64,000 nt of DNA from Rhizobium sp. Root1203. Its GTDB lineage: Bacteria; Pseudomonadota; Alphaproteobacteria; Rhizobiales; Rhizobiaceae. The notes beneath the pieces were generated by a model. It ran no database searches and was not told where the DNA came from. It worked only from the letters and a program-made list of their open reading frames with translations. The position numbers and the translations under genes were made by a program. The stretch spans positions 206,475 through 270,474 of the forward strand of contig NZ_LMCW01000034.1 in assembly GCF_001424945.1 (NCBI RefSeq), given 5' to 3'. Numbering within the stretch: the stretch's first letter is position 1; the number at the start of each line of letters is the position of its first letter. Positions 51,351 to 62,726 of this stretch are shown here, piece after piece.

Positions 51351-52211
51351 TTACTGTTTCACCGCGCCCGCGGTCAGACCGCTGACGAGATACTTTTGAA
51401 GGAAGAAGATCACGATCATGGCAGGCGCAATGCCGACGAAGCTTGCGGCCATCAGCTCGTTCCAGACAACTTCCTGCCGCCCGAAGTAGGCGAAGAGCCC
51501 AACCGGTAACGGCGCAAATTCACTCTTGGAATTGAAGGTCAGTGCAAAGATGAACTGCTGGGCGTAGGAGCCGATAAAGGTCGTGATCGCAACCACGGTG
51601 ATGCCGGGCATGGCGATCGGAAGAATGACACGGCGCAGCGTGTAGAAATGGCTGGCGCCATCGACGAACGCGGCCTCGTCCAATTCCCTCGGAATGCGCA
51701 TCATGTAGGTGCGGAGCAGCCAGATCGCGGAGGGGATCAGGAAGGCAACACCGGGAACCATGATCGCGAAATAGGTATTGAGAAGGCCGAGCGTGCGCAT
51801 CAACCGGAAAAGCGGAATGAGCAGCACGGCTCCCGAAAACATGTTGACCGCAAGAAACGCACCGAGCAACAGCCCTGCACCTTTGAACTCGAAACGCGCG
51901 AAGGCGTAGGAGGCGGGGATGACGAGAACCAGGACGACCGCAGTCACGATGGTGGAGATGAAGAAGGAATTGAAGATATAGCGCGCGAATCCCGGCACGC
52001 TCACCCACATGGTCCGGTAGGCCTCGAAGGAGCCGTTCTCGGGAATGAAGCGATAGGGCGAGGAAAACAGCTGGCTGAGCGGCTTCAGCGAGACGAGGAA
52101 GCCCTCGACAAACGGCGCAAGCACGAAGGTGAGGAACAGCAGGATACCGGCATAGATCCCGATGATCTCATACCATTTGTACCGATTGATCAGCATGGGA
52201 GGCTGTTTCAT
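51351..52211 (-). CDS. Sugar ABC transporter permease (MalG-type)
   Basis: A 286-residue permease with six predicted helices and the EAA loop LDEAAFVDGASHFYTLRRVILPIA. It overlaps the previous permease by 4 nt. The C-terminus LVSGLTAGAVKQ is typical of MalG-type subunits. Confidence 0.88.
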   Translation of the reverse strand: MKQPPMLINRYKWYEIIGIYAGILLFLTFVLAPFVEGFLVSLKPLSQLFSSPYRFIPENGSFEAYRTMWVSVPGFARYIFNSFFISTIVTAVVLVLVIPASYAFARFEFKGAGLLLGAFLAVNMFSGAVLLIPLFRLMRTLGLLNTYFAIMVPGVAFLIPSAIWLLRTYMMRIPRELDEAAFVDGASHFYTLRRVILPIAMPGITVVAITTFIGSYAQQFIFALTFNSKSEFAPLPVGLFAYFGRQEVVWNELMAASFVGIAPAMIVIFFLQKYLVSGLTAGAVKQ

Positions 52212-53092
52212 CGCTTGTCTCCGGAAGCAAGGCGGCTGGTCAGACGGAAGTAGCAGACGCAGAAGATCGAGAGGAAGATGCAGATCAGCACTGCCCGAGC
52301 GGCGCCTTCGCCATATTTGTTCGAACCGATCGCCGTGCGGTAGGTATCGATGATCATCGTCGTCGTTTCGCCGCTCGGACCACCGCGCGTGAGAATCCAG
52401 ATGATATCGAAGGAGTTGAAGGTGGATATCAGCGACAGCATCGACATGGTGATCATCGAAGGAACGATCAGCGGCATCGTAATGCGGCGGAAACGATAAA
52501 AACGGCCAGCGCCATCTGTCCAGGCCGCTTCATAGAGATCCTGCGGGATCGCCTGCATGGCCGCCAGCATATAAAGCGTCACCATCGGGACGCCGATCCA
52601 GACGTCTGTAATAACAGTCGCCCAGAATGCCGTCGAGCCTTGGGCAAGGAACGCAACAGGTCCGTCGGCCAGCCCGACGCGCTGCAGCATGCCGGAAATC
52701 ATGCCGAACTGGCCGTTGTACATCCAGCCCCACATGAAAATGCCAATCGCCATGGGGACAATCCAGGGCGGCATCGTGAGGACACGAAACAGCGCCCTGC
52801 CAGGCACTGCCGAATTCAGCATCGTTGCGCCGAACACGCCGATGATCATCTTGATGGACACGGAGAAGAACGTCCAGACGAAGGTCCGGATGATCACCTC
52901 GGCAAACGTCGAGTTGAATATCTTCCCGTAGTTGACCCAGCCGACCCAGTTCGTCGTCTTCTTCAGCGACGCATCTGTAAAGGAAAGGATGAAAGTATCG
53001 ACCAGCGGGTAGGCAACGATCACCGCGACATAGAGAACAGCCGGGAGAAGCAGTAACCAGGCGAAGATGACCGTGCTTCGTTGAACATTCAT
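52208..53092 (-). CDS. Sugar ABC transporter permease (MalF-type)
   Basis: A 294-residue permease with six predicted helices, starting with VIFAWLLLLPAVLYVAVIV, and EAA loop LYEAAWTDGAGRFYRFRRITMPLI. ATG 53092 follows GGCAGG; a longer upstream reading lies in the Gfo/Idh gene in another frame. Only 13 nt separate it from that gene, so dehydrogenase and importer form one operon. Confidence 0.88.
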   Translation of the reverse strand: MNVQRSTVIFAWLLLLPAVLYVAVIVAYPLVDTFILSFTDASLKKTTNWVGWVNYGKIFNSTFAEVIIRTFVWTFFSVSIKMIIGVFGATMLNSAVPGRALFRVLTMPPWIVPMAIGIFMWGWMYNGQFGMISGMLQRVGLADGPVAFLAQGSTAFWATVITDVWIGVPMVTLYMLAAMQAIPQDLYEAAWTDGAGRFYRFRRITMPLIVPSMITMSMLSLISTFNSFDIIWILTRGGPSGETTTMIIDTYRTAIGSNKYGEGAARAVLICIFLSIFCVCYFRLTSRLASGDKR

Positions 53093-53105
53093 CCTGCCGC
53101 CCTCC

Positions 53106-54263
53106 TCAAGCCGCCCTTGCGTGGAGCGCCTCGTCGAAACTGTCCCACACCGGGCGCAGGTCGACGATCGTCTTCTTGATCCGGGCTTCGTCCATTGAAA
53201 GGGCAAGTATGCCGGCCTCAAGGGCGTTGAGCGTCGAGACGGGAAGCTCCGTCCCGGTGCGCACGCTGTCGAGCAAATCGGCGGCCATTTGTTCGTCGGC
53301 GCCGTAGTGCTGGGAAAGCTCCGTCGCAACGTACTTGTTCTCGACGACCTTCTTGCCGGTCAGTTGCTCGTGCACATCGAGATAGCCGCGAACGAAATCG
53401 CCCTCTGCCATGCCACGAGAGCCCATGACGGCAAAGCGACGGAACTGATCCGGAACATTCAGATTGGTGTGGAAGTTCATTCCGACGCCGTTGGCATATT
53501 CGACGATAGCGACCTGGTAGTCGATGATGTCGGCGTCGCTGTCGAAAACCTTCTCCGAACCCATCCAGCCGCTTGGCTTGCGATGGAAAAGTTCCAGGTC
53601 GTTGATGCCCTCGCGGGCAGGGTCGTTGACCGGCGTGAAGCTCTTGCGGCCGCCGAAACTTGCAACGCGCTCGGGCCGCGCTCCGACGACGCCGTTATAG
53701 AGGTCGAGATCGTGGCAGCACTTTTCCAGCATGAAGCTGCCGGAATACCGCTCGTAGCGACGCCAGTCCCGCATGAAGAAAGCGCCATGGTAGGGCTCGA
53801 TATGTTCCGACGCCTCGATGGAGACGATCTGGCCCAGCGTGCCGGCGCCCTGAATGGCGCGCAGATCCTTATAGAGCGGCGAATAGCGCAGCACGAGGCC
53901 AACCATTAGTCGCTCCTGCCCGAACTTCGCCATCAGGCGTGCAAGCTCGATGCTCTCAGCAACCGTCGTGACGATCGGCTTCTCGCAAAACACCTTCAGG
54001 CCAGCCTCAAGGCCGATCCGGATATGGTCGAGATGCATGTGGTTCGGCGACCCGATCATCAAGAGATCGAGTTTTTCATTTGCGATCAGTTCTTTGGGGG
54101 ATGCATAGGCCTTGCCCGCGGAAATTCCCTTTTCAATCAGGTCTGGAAGACCCGCCGGCGCGGGATCGACATAGCCGACGATCTCGAAGCTTTCGTCGAC
54201 AGACTTGAAAACATAGCCAAGGTAGCCGAGCCGAAAACCTAGCCCGATAATTCCCACTTTCAT
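53106..54263 (-). CDS. Gfo/Idh/MocA-family oxidoreductase heading the importer operon
   Basis: A 385-residue NAD(P)-dependent sugar-type dehydrogenase. The Rossmann loop is GIIGLGFRLGYLG, where FRLG replaces the usual GNxG, and the catalytic CEKP motif follows at about residue 95. ATG 54263 was chosen because the sequence upstream is not protein-like. It is the first gene of a five-gene operon with permeases, binding protein and ATPase, so it probably oxidises the imported sugar. RpiR-like palindromes lie upstream. Confidence 0.85.
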   Translation of the reverse strand: MKVGIIGLGFRLGYLGYVFKSVDESFEIVGYVDPAPAGLPDLIEKGISAGKAYASPKELIANEKLDLLMIGSPNHMHLDHIRIGLEAGLKVFCEKPIVTTVAESIELARLMAKFGQERLMVGLVLRYSPLYKDLRAIQGAGTLGQIVSIEASEHIEPYHGAFFMRDWRRYERYSGSFMLEKCCHDLDLYNGVVGARPERVASFGGRKSFTPVNDPAREGINDLELFHRKPSGWMGSEKVFDSDADIIDYQVAIVEYANGVGMNFHTNLNVPDQFRRFAVMGSRGMAEGDFVRGYLDVHEQLTGKKVVENKYVATELSQHYGADEQMAADLLDSVRTGTELPVSTLNALEAGILALSMDEARIKKTIVDLRPVWDSFDEALHARAA

Positions 54264-54285
54264 GCTGTTCTCGTTCCCATTACGT

Positions 54286-54300
54286 AATTTATTTTCGTCA
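54286..54300. promoter_or_regulatory. RpiR-like operator upstream of the importer operon
   Basis: AATTTATTTTCGTCA, complement TGACGAAAATAAATT, shares the ACGAAAATAA core with the site at 45204-45218 upstream of ridA. It lies 23 nt before the Gfo/Idh ATG. Confidence 0.45.
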
Positions 54301-54353
54301 AGTTGGGACAAAAATTCGAACTCGTCAACACGAATCACGCAAAAAGTTGAAAC

Positions 54354-54372
54354 TATGAAATTAATTTTCATA
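54354..54372. promoter_or_regulatory. Perfect palindrome TATGAAA-N5-TTTCATA
   Basis: Seven-bp perfect arms, 54354-54360 and 54366-54372, with centre TTAAT. The TGAAA/TTTCA core matches the palindrome at 45274-45287 and known RpiR-type sites. It suggests common control of the two operons by the RpiR protein. Confidence 0.5.
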
Positions 54373-54622
54373 AGCGCCTGTTTTGACGAGCCCCTTCGAT
54401 TTTCGTCGATCGGCAGCGCCCATGACACTGTCGGCACACAAGGGCCCCGCGCCAAACGAGGAGGTCATTCGCGCTCACCGTACCACCCCGCGCCCTGTCG
54501 AGGCTTCGTGGTTCACGATACCAGTTTATCCTAATTTAAATCGGACTAAGCAAGGGAGATGTGCTCGATTTCGCGTGGCATCCACGGATGGAATGCCTGC
54601 CACCGGCAGCAACAACCGAACG

Positions 54623-56761
<2,139 letters not shown>

Positions 56762-56879
56762 GTTTTCCTCCGGCTCTCTGCTTTTTCCACAGGCTATCAC
56801 CTTAACGGCGTGCGGCGCGAGAGAGACCAGAGATAATTTGCGAGGGTAGATCGCGCGTTATGTCACCGGCGTCGGCGTG

Positions 56880-57440
56880 TCATTCGGCAGCAGCAAGAAC
56901 CGCCCGTTTTACCGGAAAGAATGCTGCCAGCTCGCCGACGACCTCGTCGATGCGTTTGGAGAGAGGTTCGGACGACACCTTGTGGTCGGTGAAATCCCGG
57001 TCCGACGCATAGACTGCGGTGGGCAGGGTGTGAGCCATGAAGAAACCGAATAGCGGTCGCAGCTGATGCTCGACCATGAGGGCATGGCGATCGCCTCCGC
57101 CTGTCGCGGTGATGATGATCGGTTTGGCGCGAAGCTCGTGCGGATCGATCAGGTCGATCACGTGCTTGAACAGACCGGGATAGGATCCCTTGTAGGTAGG
57201 GGATCCTATGATCAAGGCATCTGCGCTAACGATGTCGTCGATGACCCGACTTGCCGTGTGGTCAAGGTCCTTGCGCCACTGCGCCTGGCCGAGCGACGCG
57301 CCGAGATCGGCAAGGTCGTAGATCGTGTTGTCGAAGCCATACTGACCAGCGGCGAGGTCTGCCACGTGTTGCACCAAGGCATAGGTCTTAGACGGGCGAT
57401 TGAAGCTACCTGCAAGGCCAACGAGTTTCGGAGCCGACAT
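56880..57440 (-). CDS. NADPH-dependent FMN reductase (SsuE/MsuE-like)
   Basis: A 186-residue flavodoxin-like FMN reductase. The phosphate-binding start LVGLAGSFNRPSKTYALV and the ADALIIGSPTYKGSYPGLFKHVID segment are typical. GGAAATGAA precedes ATG 57440. SsuE/MsuE reductases feed FMNH2 to sulfonate or sulfone monooxygenases, but none is adjacent, so the partner is unknown; the LLM monooxygenase at 31980 has its own reductase. Confidence 0.85.
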   Translation of the reverse strand: MSAPKLVGLAGSFNRPSKTYALVQHVADLAAGQYGFDNTIYDLADLGASLGQAQWRKDLDHTASRVIDDIVSADALIIGSPTYKGSYPGLFKHVIDLIDPHELRAKPIIITATGGGDRHALMVEHQLRPLFGFFMAHTLPTAVYASDRDFTDHKVSSEPLSKRIDEVVGELAAFFPVKRAVLAAAE

Positions 57441-57893
57441 TTCATTTCCTTTCCAGCGAACCGTTCCATGTCGGCAATATTGTCTATAAAGATTGTAGAT
57501 TAAAGGAAAGCCGGTTCTCCTTTTGACCGTTTGCGAAAAAATCAGTGCGGACCCGCTGTTGCATGGCATTTAAACCTGTCGTATCCTTCCTCTAGTGCAC
57601 TTTTGGCACGGTGCTTGGCGAGATCGATACGGTTAAACCGACCGAAGATACGGCAAAGGCGCGAATTGGAGATCCTAAACTCCTTTGGGGTAAGGCCATG
57701 ATCCCACAACATCTTCGCCTTACAGTGAAGCAAACACTGGGTTTGCTTTGGTTGGTTCGCATCCTGATAGTCGGTTGTGACGCATCTGCCCGCACCGGTC
57801 GGTCTTTTCGGCTGCAAATCCCCGCTTGTAGGCGCCGGTCTTAGGCAGGAAAATGGCGTCGGTTGCCACTGCCGACCAGTGCCTTTCCGCTAC
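57441..57893. other. 453-nt intergenic region downstream of repC
   Basis: No gene is supported. A short reading at 57542-57817 (minus) has a plausible C-terminal half (FGRFNRIDLAKHRAKSALEE) but no ribosome-binding site or known family, so it is only a possible remnant. No palindrome of the parS type is seen here. Confidence 0.5.
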
Positions 57894-59195
57894 TCAGCCG
57901 GTACGTTTCTCCTTGACCACATTCGCTCGGACCAGCGACATGATCATCGGGCGGATGGCAAACTCGCCTCGTTCAGCGCGACGCGTGAGATCGCGCAGGT
58001 AACCGCCAGCCGAGTTGATCTGCTCAGTGCGTTCCAGGATGCAGGCCATGACGGTTGCCGCATTGTCCGGACCCATGACTGCGCAGGCTTCCTGGTAGGC
58101 CGAGGGGCTGACGCCGAGCATGGACTTGACGACAATCGCGGCGGTCATCAGGTCTCGCCAGTTTCGGATGATCCCTCCCGGCCCATAGGCTGCAACTTCA
58201 GGGCATGCCTGTAGAACAAGTCCCAGTGGGAAAGATTTCAGTTCACGTTCGCCAGCGGCCACGGATCCTGGCGCTGGGTGCACCTTTGGGATGCTCTCAT
58301 CAGATGTTTCAAGCAGCTCATCGGCGGTTGATAGAGGTGGTTGATCCGATGTTTCCTGCAACAGTGGGTCGTTCTTCGTTTCCAGCCCCGGTCCAAGATC
58401 AAAGATAGATTCGGGATTAGAATTCTGTATGTGGCGCTCATTCTGACAGGGATTGGCGCTCGTATTTCGAAAATTAAGTTGAAGCTCCAACTGGTTAAGC
58501 ACTTCCAGGCGAAAGTTGGTGATAGCATCCAGTGTATCTTCCAGCTGAGCGGTCGTCGGAGATCGTGGGACGCCCTCCACGAGGTCACGAAAGCGATTGA
58601 ATGCAAGCATCCAGTCACCTGGGAGGCGCTCCGCAACAGCAGCGTCGATCAGCTTGGATATGTCGCGGCGGCAAAGGCTGATGCGTTCACGCAGATCCTG
58701 TACGTGCAATCGTTCGGCTACGACCTCAGCTGCAAGGCGCTCAATTTCTTCGGCACGTGCCAAAAGCGGTGCCAGGGAGAAGCCGAATGCTTCGCGGATC
58801 TCGCCGGCCCTGTCCTTGCGGGCATATCGCTTGCCGTTCGGGCTGTCCTTACGGGTCAGCAGACCAGCGTTCACCAGTGCTGCCAGATGCCGTCGGATTG
58901 TCTGCTCAGCCATCCCGTGCGATCGCATCGACAGCTGAGCGTTTGAGGGAAATACCACCAGCCCCGCTGCTTCCGAAAGCTCGGCAGTCGGATAGAAGCT
59001 CAGCAGCGCGTTCAAGACCGCGAGGCCACGATCGGTTACCCCGAGGAGTGGTTTGGCTTCACACAGTGCGCGATACAATTTCCATTTGTCGATAGTACGA
59101 CCCGGCTTGATATCCCGGGCTCTTACCTGAGCTGCGAGCATGCCAAACGTCATCGCTCGCCGCCCGAACGGCGTCGTTACAACTTGACCTTCCAT
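57894..59195 (-). CDS. repC: Replication initiator RepC
   Basis: A 433-residue replication initiator of repABC replicons. The N-terminal winged-helix region (TTPFGRRAMTFGMLAAQ, then FPSNAQLSMRSHGMAEQTIRRHLAALVNAGLL) binds the origin, which in this family lies inside repC. ATG 59195 fits the family start; GTG 59204 is possible. It is preceded by the 154-nt gap encoding the antisense RNA. The C-terminal half, variable in the family, has the conserved end IRNWRDLMTAA. Confidence 0.95.
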   Translation of the reverse strand: MEGQVVTTPFGRRAMTFGMLAAQVRARDIKPGRTIDKWKLYRALCEAKPLLGVTDRGLAVLNALLSFYPTAELSEAAGLVVFPSNAQLSMRSHGMAEQTIRRHLAALVNAGLLTRKDSPNGKRYARKDRAGEIREAFGFSLAPLLARAEEIERLAAEVVAERLHVQDLRERISLCRRDISKLIDAAVAERLPGDWMLAFNRFRDLVEGVPRSPTTAQLEDTLDAITNFRLEVLNQLELQLNFRNTSANPCQNERHIQNSNPESIFDLGPGLETKNDPLLQETSDQPPLSTADELLETSDESIPKVHPAPGSVAAGERELKSFPLGLVLQACPEVAAYGPGGIIRNWRDLMTAAIVVKSMLGVSPSAYQEACAVMGPDNAATVMACILERTEQINSAGGYLRDLTRRAERGEFAIRPMIMSLVRANVVKEKRTG

Positions 59196-59252
59196 CACCT
59201 TCACCTTCTACAAGGCAAAAGAACTCTACTCGCCAAAACGACGCCAAGACTC

Positions 59253-59281
59253 TTGACAGTGATTCCCGGAAGTGCGATTCT
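59253..59281 (+). promoter_or_regulatory. Promoter of the repABC antisense RNA
   Basis: A perfect -35 TTGACA (59253-59258), 17-base spacer and a -10-like GATTCT (59276-59281), on the strand opposite repABC. Confidence 0.7.
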
Positions 59282-59287
59282 CTAGCT

Positions 59288-59340
59288 GCTAAACCAATGA
59301 GAAGGGCTTCCGCGACGGCAACGTTCGGGAGCTTTTTTCT
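59288..59340 (+). ncRNA. Counter-transcribed RNA (ctRNA/incA) of the repABC operon
   Basis: A roughly 50-nt antisense RNA in the repB-repC gap. It ends in the stem GCTTCCG (59306-59312) / CGGGAGC (59326-59332) followed by six T (59333-59338), the terminator found in rhizobial repABC ctRNAs. It pairs with the repC leader and lowers RepC synthesis, setting copy number and incompatibility. The exact start is inferred from the promoter. Confidence 0.85.
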
Positions 59341-59349
59341 TTTGCGGCA

Positions 59350-60351
59350 TTATCCTTTGCGTTTGTGGTCTACCGACTGCAGGAACTCGCCGTGTAGCGT
59401 CTCCATGCGATCATTCAGAAATTCGACGAAACTTGTCGGCACCGACTTGGTAAAGTTGATGCGTGGACCCGATTTCGGATAGCTGACAGTGGCCAGCAGG
59501 AAGCCGTTTGCCCGGATTTCGGCCGTTTGCGCAGCGGCAGTCGGTGCCTGAGGCACTTCGGTTTTCAGGGCTGCCAGGGCGATTGCAAAGCGATCCGTAG
59601 CAACGGCTGGAGGAACGGTCTCCAGCGCGTGCTGGATACAGTCAGCGCCGTCAGTGCGCGCCTCAAAAACCTCAACGAAGTCGATCCATCGGCGTCGGCC
59701 AATCTCAGGTGCAGGTCCGATTGCCAGCAATGTTGCGCGTGGAACCGTTGAGGCGATACGCAACATTTCCGAGATGTGCGACTTGCCGGTCGAAAGCGAT
59801 GCACATATGACGTCGCGCTTATACCCGGCCTGCTCTTGCGAGAACGCGAAAGCGCACTTTTCGATAAACGTAAGATCGTTCCTGTTGGTATTTTCTTCGC
59901 CTTGGAAAACGATGGCTTGTTCGTCACTGAGCTCGCGAACGATTGCGCGAAACTTGACGCCAAGGGCCCTTGCGGCTGCAAGCCTGCGGCGTCCGAAAAC
60001 GATCTGATAGGACTGGCCACCGGCGACCAGTGGTCTGATCAATCCCGGCACGATCTGTCCGCGCTCCTTGATCGAGGCGACGATGTCTTCGATCGCGGCA
60101 TCGTCATAAGATCCATCAAAGCGATCGGGTATTGGCGATGGAGCTACGTCGTTCGGATCGACTTCGACGATGTGGTCGCCGTCCTTCAACAGGCGGTCGA
60201 GAACTTCGCCCTTCTCCTGTATCTGTCGCACGCCAGCGGCGACTTTCAACAGGTGCGGCGATGTCGTCTTGGCCGGCTGAGTAGTGGTCGCCTGTTGGTC
60301 AAGCTGGCCGAGTACATTGGCAAACATACCACGTGAGTCTTTGCGGCTCAT
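59350..60351 (-). CDS. repB: Partition protein RepB (ParB family)
   Basis: A 333-residue ParB-type partition protein that binds parS and interacts with RepA. The ParB nuclease-like domain is at about 60-160 (IKERGQIVPGLIRPL, FGRRRLAAARALG, EENTNRNDLTFIEKC), followed by a helix-turn-helix region (about 165-215). Its ATG overlaps the repA stop by 4 nt, coupling translation. The parS candidates at 61676 and 62162 are its likely targets. Confidence 0.95.
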   Translation of the reverse strand: MSRKDSRGMFANVLGQLDQQATTTQPAKTTSPHLLKVAAGVRQIQEKGEVLDRLLKDGDHIVEVDPNDVAPSPIPDRFDGSYDDAAIEDIVASIKERGQIVPGLIRPLVAGGQSYQIVFGRRRLAAARALGVKFRAIVRELSDEQAIVFQGEENTNRNDLTFIEKCAFAFSQEQAGYKRDVICASLSTGKSHISEMLRIASTVPRATLLAIGPAPEIGRRRWIDFVEVFEARTDGADCIQHALETVPPAVATDRFAIALAALKTEVPQAPTAAAQTAEIRANGFLLATVSYPKSGPRINFTKSVPTSFVEFLNDRMETLHGEFLQSVDHKRKG

Positions 60352-61526
60352 TCACGCCCCCATGCTGCACAGAGTAACTTTTCAATCTCCGCATTGGACG
60401 CATTGATCGATTCCATCGCGCGGTCGTAGGTCTTGGGCGCCGAGAACCGTGAGCGCTGAACCTCATAGAGGCTTTGCTTCCAGGTCAGCGCGTCAGCGAC
60501 AGCGGTGGACTTTGCGACCATGTTCAAAAGTAGGTCTTCACCGAACACCTGTCGCATCAACGCGGTCATATTGGCCTGCGGATGGTCGTTCGGTTCGAAC
60601 TTAGTGACCAGGAACTTGGCAAAGTCCCACTCTGCCGCCGCGCCCATGTCGCTTAGGATCTGCATGTAGGAGGAAGCGAGCTCGAGGAACTTTCCTGTGG
60701 AATCGACGTCCAGCATGTGGGCCGGCACCGGTATGATGACGCCGGTCGCCGCTGTCAGGGAGGAGAGAGTGAGGAAGTTGAGCGATGGCGCAGAATCCAT
60801 CAGGATCACGTCGTAATCGCCGGACACCTGCTCCAGGGCTTGCGAGACCCGCAACAGAAAGCTCGTGCCGCCGTGCTTGCGCATCTCCAACGCCACGGCT
60901 GTCTCGAATTCAGTGAGGTCGAGACCGGCACAGATCACGTCTAGGCCGGCAATATGGGTATTGTGGATGAGCGACCTGGTTGGCTTCGGTTCGTCGAACC
61001 GGATCGCCGCGTAGAGCGTCTCGTCTTCCCGTGGATTGAAATCCGGCAGGCTGCCGTGGAGGCTGGTCAGAGACGCCTGAGGGTCGAGATCCACAGCGAG
61101 CACGCGGTAGCCCCTGAGGGCGAGATAATGAGCGAGATGGATCGTCGTCGACGTCTTGCTCGATCCACCTTTGAAATTGGTGACCGCGATGATCTGGCAT
61201 TCCTCGCCTTCGATCCGGCGGGGGTTCATCCACTTCTTGCGACCTTTTTCGGCAAGCATCATCCGGAGTTCGAGTATCTGGTCGAGCGTGTACATTCGAC
61301 GGCCGTTGGATGTGGTTTCCGGCGCCGGCCCCTTCTCTTTCACGACAATCTGCCTGATGTAGGCTTCTGAGACATCAAGGAGTGCCGCGACTTCCGATGA
61401 GGCGAATTTGCGCATTTCCCTGCGGGCGTCGGGCGGGTATTGTGCCATGGACAGATTTTGCAAGGCGAGCTCGAGTTTGCTGGAGAAACTCTGCATGAAG
61501 TCGAGGCTGCTTAAGTGCCGGGTCAC
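60348..61526 (-). CDS. repA: Partition ATPase RepA (ParA family)
   Basis: A 392-residue ParA-type ATPase with an N-terminal helix-turn-helix (FASSEVAALLDVSEAYIRQIV), deviant Walker A KGGSSKTS (119-126) and VILMDSAPS. It drives partition and represses the operon. I chose GTG 61526 because GAGGGAAGAATC is an excellent ribosome-binding site there and the length matches the family; longer in-frame readings begin with low-quality sequence. It is the first gene of the repABC operon. Confidence 0.94.
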   Translation of the reverse strand: MTRHLSSLDFMQSFSSKLELALQNLSMAQYPPDARREMRKFASSEVAALLDVSEAYIRQIVVKEKGPAPETTSNGRRMYTLDQILELRMMLAEKGRKKWMNPRRIEGEECQIIAVTNFKGGSSKTSTTIHLAHYLALRGYRVLAVDLDPQASLTSLHGSLPDFNPREDETLYAAIRFDEPKPTRSLIHNTHIAGLDVICAGLDLTEFETAVALEMRKHGGTSFLLRVSQALEQVSGDYDVILMDSAPSLNFLTLSSLTAATGVIIPVPAHMLDVDSTGKFLELASSYMQILSDMGAAAEWDFAKFLVTKFEPNDHPQANMTALMRQVFGEDLLLNMVAKSTAVADALTWKQSLYEVQRSRFSAPKTYDRAMESINASNAEIEKLLCAAWGRE

Positions 61527-61675
61527 GATTCTTCCCTCAATTCGTTTCAATAACCTAAGCGCCGAGTTGGTTAACACGGGATTAACGGGCATGTTGTTTC
61601 GACAAAAACCGATAATTCGCTTTTTTTGCGTAGTTAAAGAAGTATCCCGATTCGGATCCGGCGGCAAATGGGCGA

Positions 61676-61691
61676 GTTCCCCGCGGGGAAC
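61676..61691. repeat. parS candidate 1
   Basis: GTTCCCCGCGGGGAAC, a perfect 16-bp palindrome matching the repABC parS pattern GTTNNCNGCNGNNAAC. It is 150 nt before the repA start. A GGCGGCAAAT context precedes it, shared with the second copy. RepB binding is inferred. Confidence 0.8.
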
Positions 61692-62161
61692 TGCGATCGG
61701 GGCGTCGACGGGAGCGGATGACTTGCCATGCAAGGCGTTCTCACTGGAATGCAACTGGGCCTCCCCCGCGGGCCGAGGGCGACGCGTGTCAGGGCACCGT
61801 CAGGGCTGCTATTTTCGGCTTGAGCGGATCCGGTGCTGAGCCCCCAATCTGGGCCGCGTTCAGGCATGAGTGTAGTCGTTCGGCAGGCTTTCCACGCGAT
61901 CGTAGTATGCCTCCATCAGAGCGTATTTGAATGTATCGGGTGGAAACCAATCGGCAGCGAAGGCGCCAGTGCGATCGGCAGGCGCAGCGAGATCGTAGCG
62001 TCCACGCCTCGGAAGCCGGCGCGCGTCGAACTGGCACGTCTGCGACGCGTTGAATCGGCTTGAGGAAGTCGTCCCTCTATCTGAGCGCCTCGCTTGAAGC
62101 AGGCAAACTTCCTTTCAGCATGATGTAACGGGATCGGAGTCATGCGGCGGCAAATTGACGA

Positions 62162-62177
62162 GTTCCCCGCGGGGAAC
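62162..62177. repeat. parS candidate 2
   Basis: An identical palindrome 486 nt farther from repA. The 33-bp context (GGCGGCAAAT, then T, G or A variants, then CGA and the palindrome) repeats that of candidate 1 in the same orientation. Confidence 0.8.
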
Positions 62178-62285
62178 AACCCCGAGACGCGAAAAAATAG
62201 GCTGTAGGGAATTGGACGCGGCATCCGGGCGTCGTCCGAAGCGGACGGTCGCCGGCTCGTCAGCGAGGCTCAGAATCGATCTATG

Positions 62286-62400
62286 CTAGGCAAGGCAAGT
62301 CAACTGCGCGGCACGCTCCTTCAAGAAGGCTGCGACGGCATCTCGATATTCGTCCTTCGCGAACAGATCGGGCGATGACGATCTGGAGCCTCTCGGCTGC
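62286..62400 (-). pseudogene. Remnant of an enoyl-CoA hydratase-like gene (3' end)
   Basis: On the minus strand, a frame ending at the stop 62286-62288 reads DLFAKDEYRDAVAAFLKERA, the typical C-terminus of crotonase-family enzymes. Upstream the frame breaks after AERLQIVIA and no further domain is found. It appears to be the tail of a lost gene rather than a working one. The family match is by eye and rests on about 25 residues. Confidence 0.42.
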
Positions 62401-62409
62401 ATTTGCAAA

Positions 62410-62434
62410 CGATGTAGCAGTGGCTGCTACATCG
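62410..62434. repeat. Perfect inverted repeat CGATGTAGCA-N5-TGCTACATCG
   Basis: Ten-bp perfect arms with a GTGGC centre, no T-run on either side. It could be an operator or a structured RNA element; nothing nearby identifies the user. Confidence 0.6.
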
Positions 62435-62726
62435 CGCGACAGGCGCTGGCCGAAGTTGACCCAGGCTCCTTGCGTCCTGCAAGGCAAGCGAGCCAGGGGC
62501 GCCGAGCACGCATCGAGAGTATCCCGAACGTCGCCGCCGCGCCTTGTCTTCCTCCGCCTTGGGTGTTTTATGGCCGCCCGTGACGGCAGACCTTCGCAGA
62601 TGCGACAGGTGCATGGCGCCGCTTCCGAGGGTACAGGTCGGCCCGCGCCGCAAGGCATGGACGTCCTGAAGCTGTTGCGCGACCAGGGCCGCTCATCACC
62701 GCCTCCCGCTATGCGCCGCGAAATGA

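Larger units (their letters stand above)
54264..54622. other. 359-nt promoter region without a gene
   Basis: This gap between mcm-type gene end and the Gfo/Idh operon start is AT-rich near the operon. It holds two RpiR-like sites (54286-54300 and 54354-54372). No convincing gene is present; short readings near 54383-54652 look non-coding. Confidence 0.6.
61527..62285. other. Non-coding region upstream of repA with the parS pair
   Basis: About 760 nt without a supported gene. It must hold the repA promoter and contains two identical 16-bp palindromes. Two short minus-strand readings (61634-61867 and 61916-62224) share a peptide only because both cross the palindromes, so I reject them as genes. 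Confidence 0.6.

Noticed and set aside
57542..57817. A 91-residue gene downstream of repC
   Set aside because: No ribosome-binding site and no known motif; kept only as a possible remnant.
60348..61754. A longer RepA with 76 extra N-terminal residues
   Set aside because: The GTG at 61526 has an excellent ribosome-binding site and gives the usual length; the extension crosses a parS palindrome and is not conserved in RepA proteins as I know them.
61634..62224. Two small genes sharing a FPAGNS peptide
   Set aside because: The shared peptide is the translation of the two identical parS-type palindromes, not evidence of homologous proteins.
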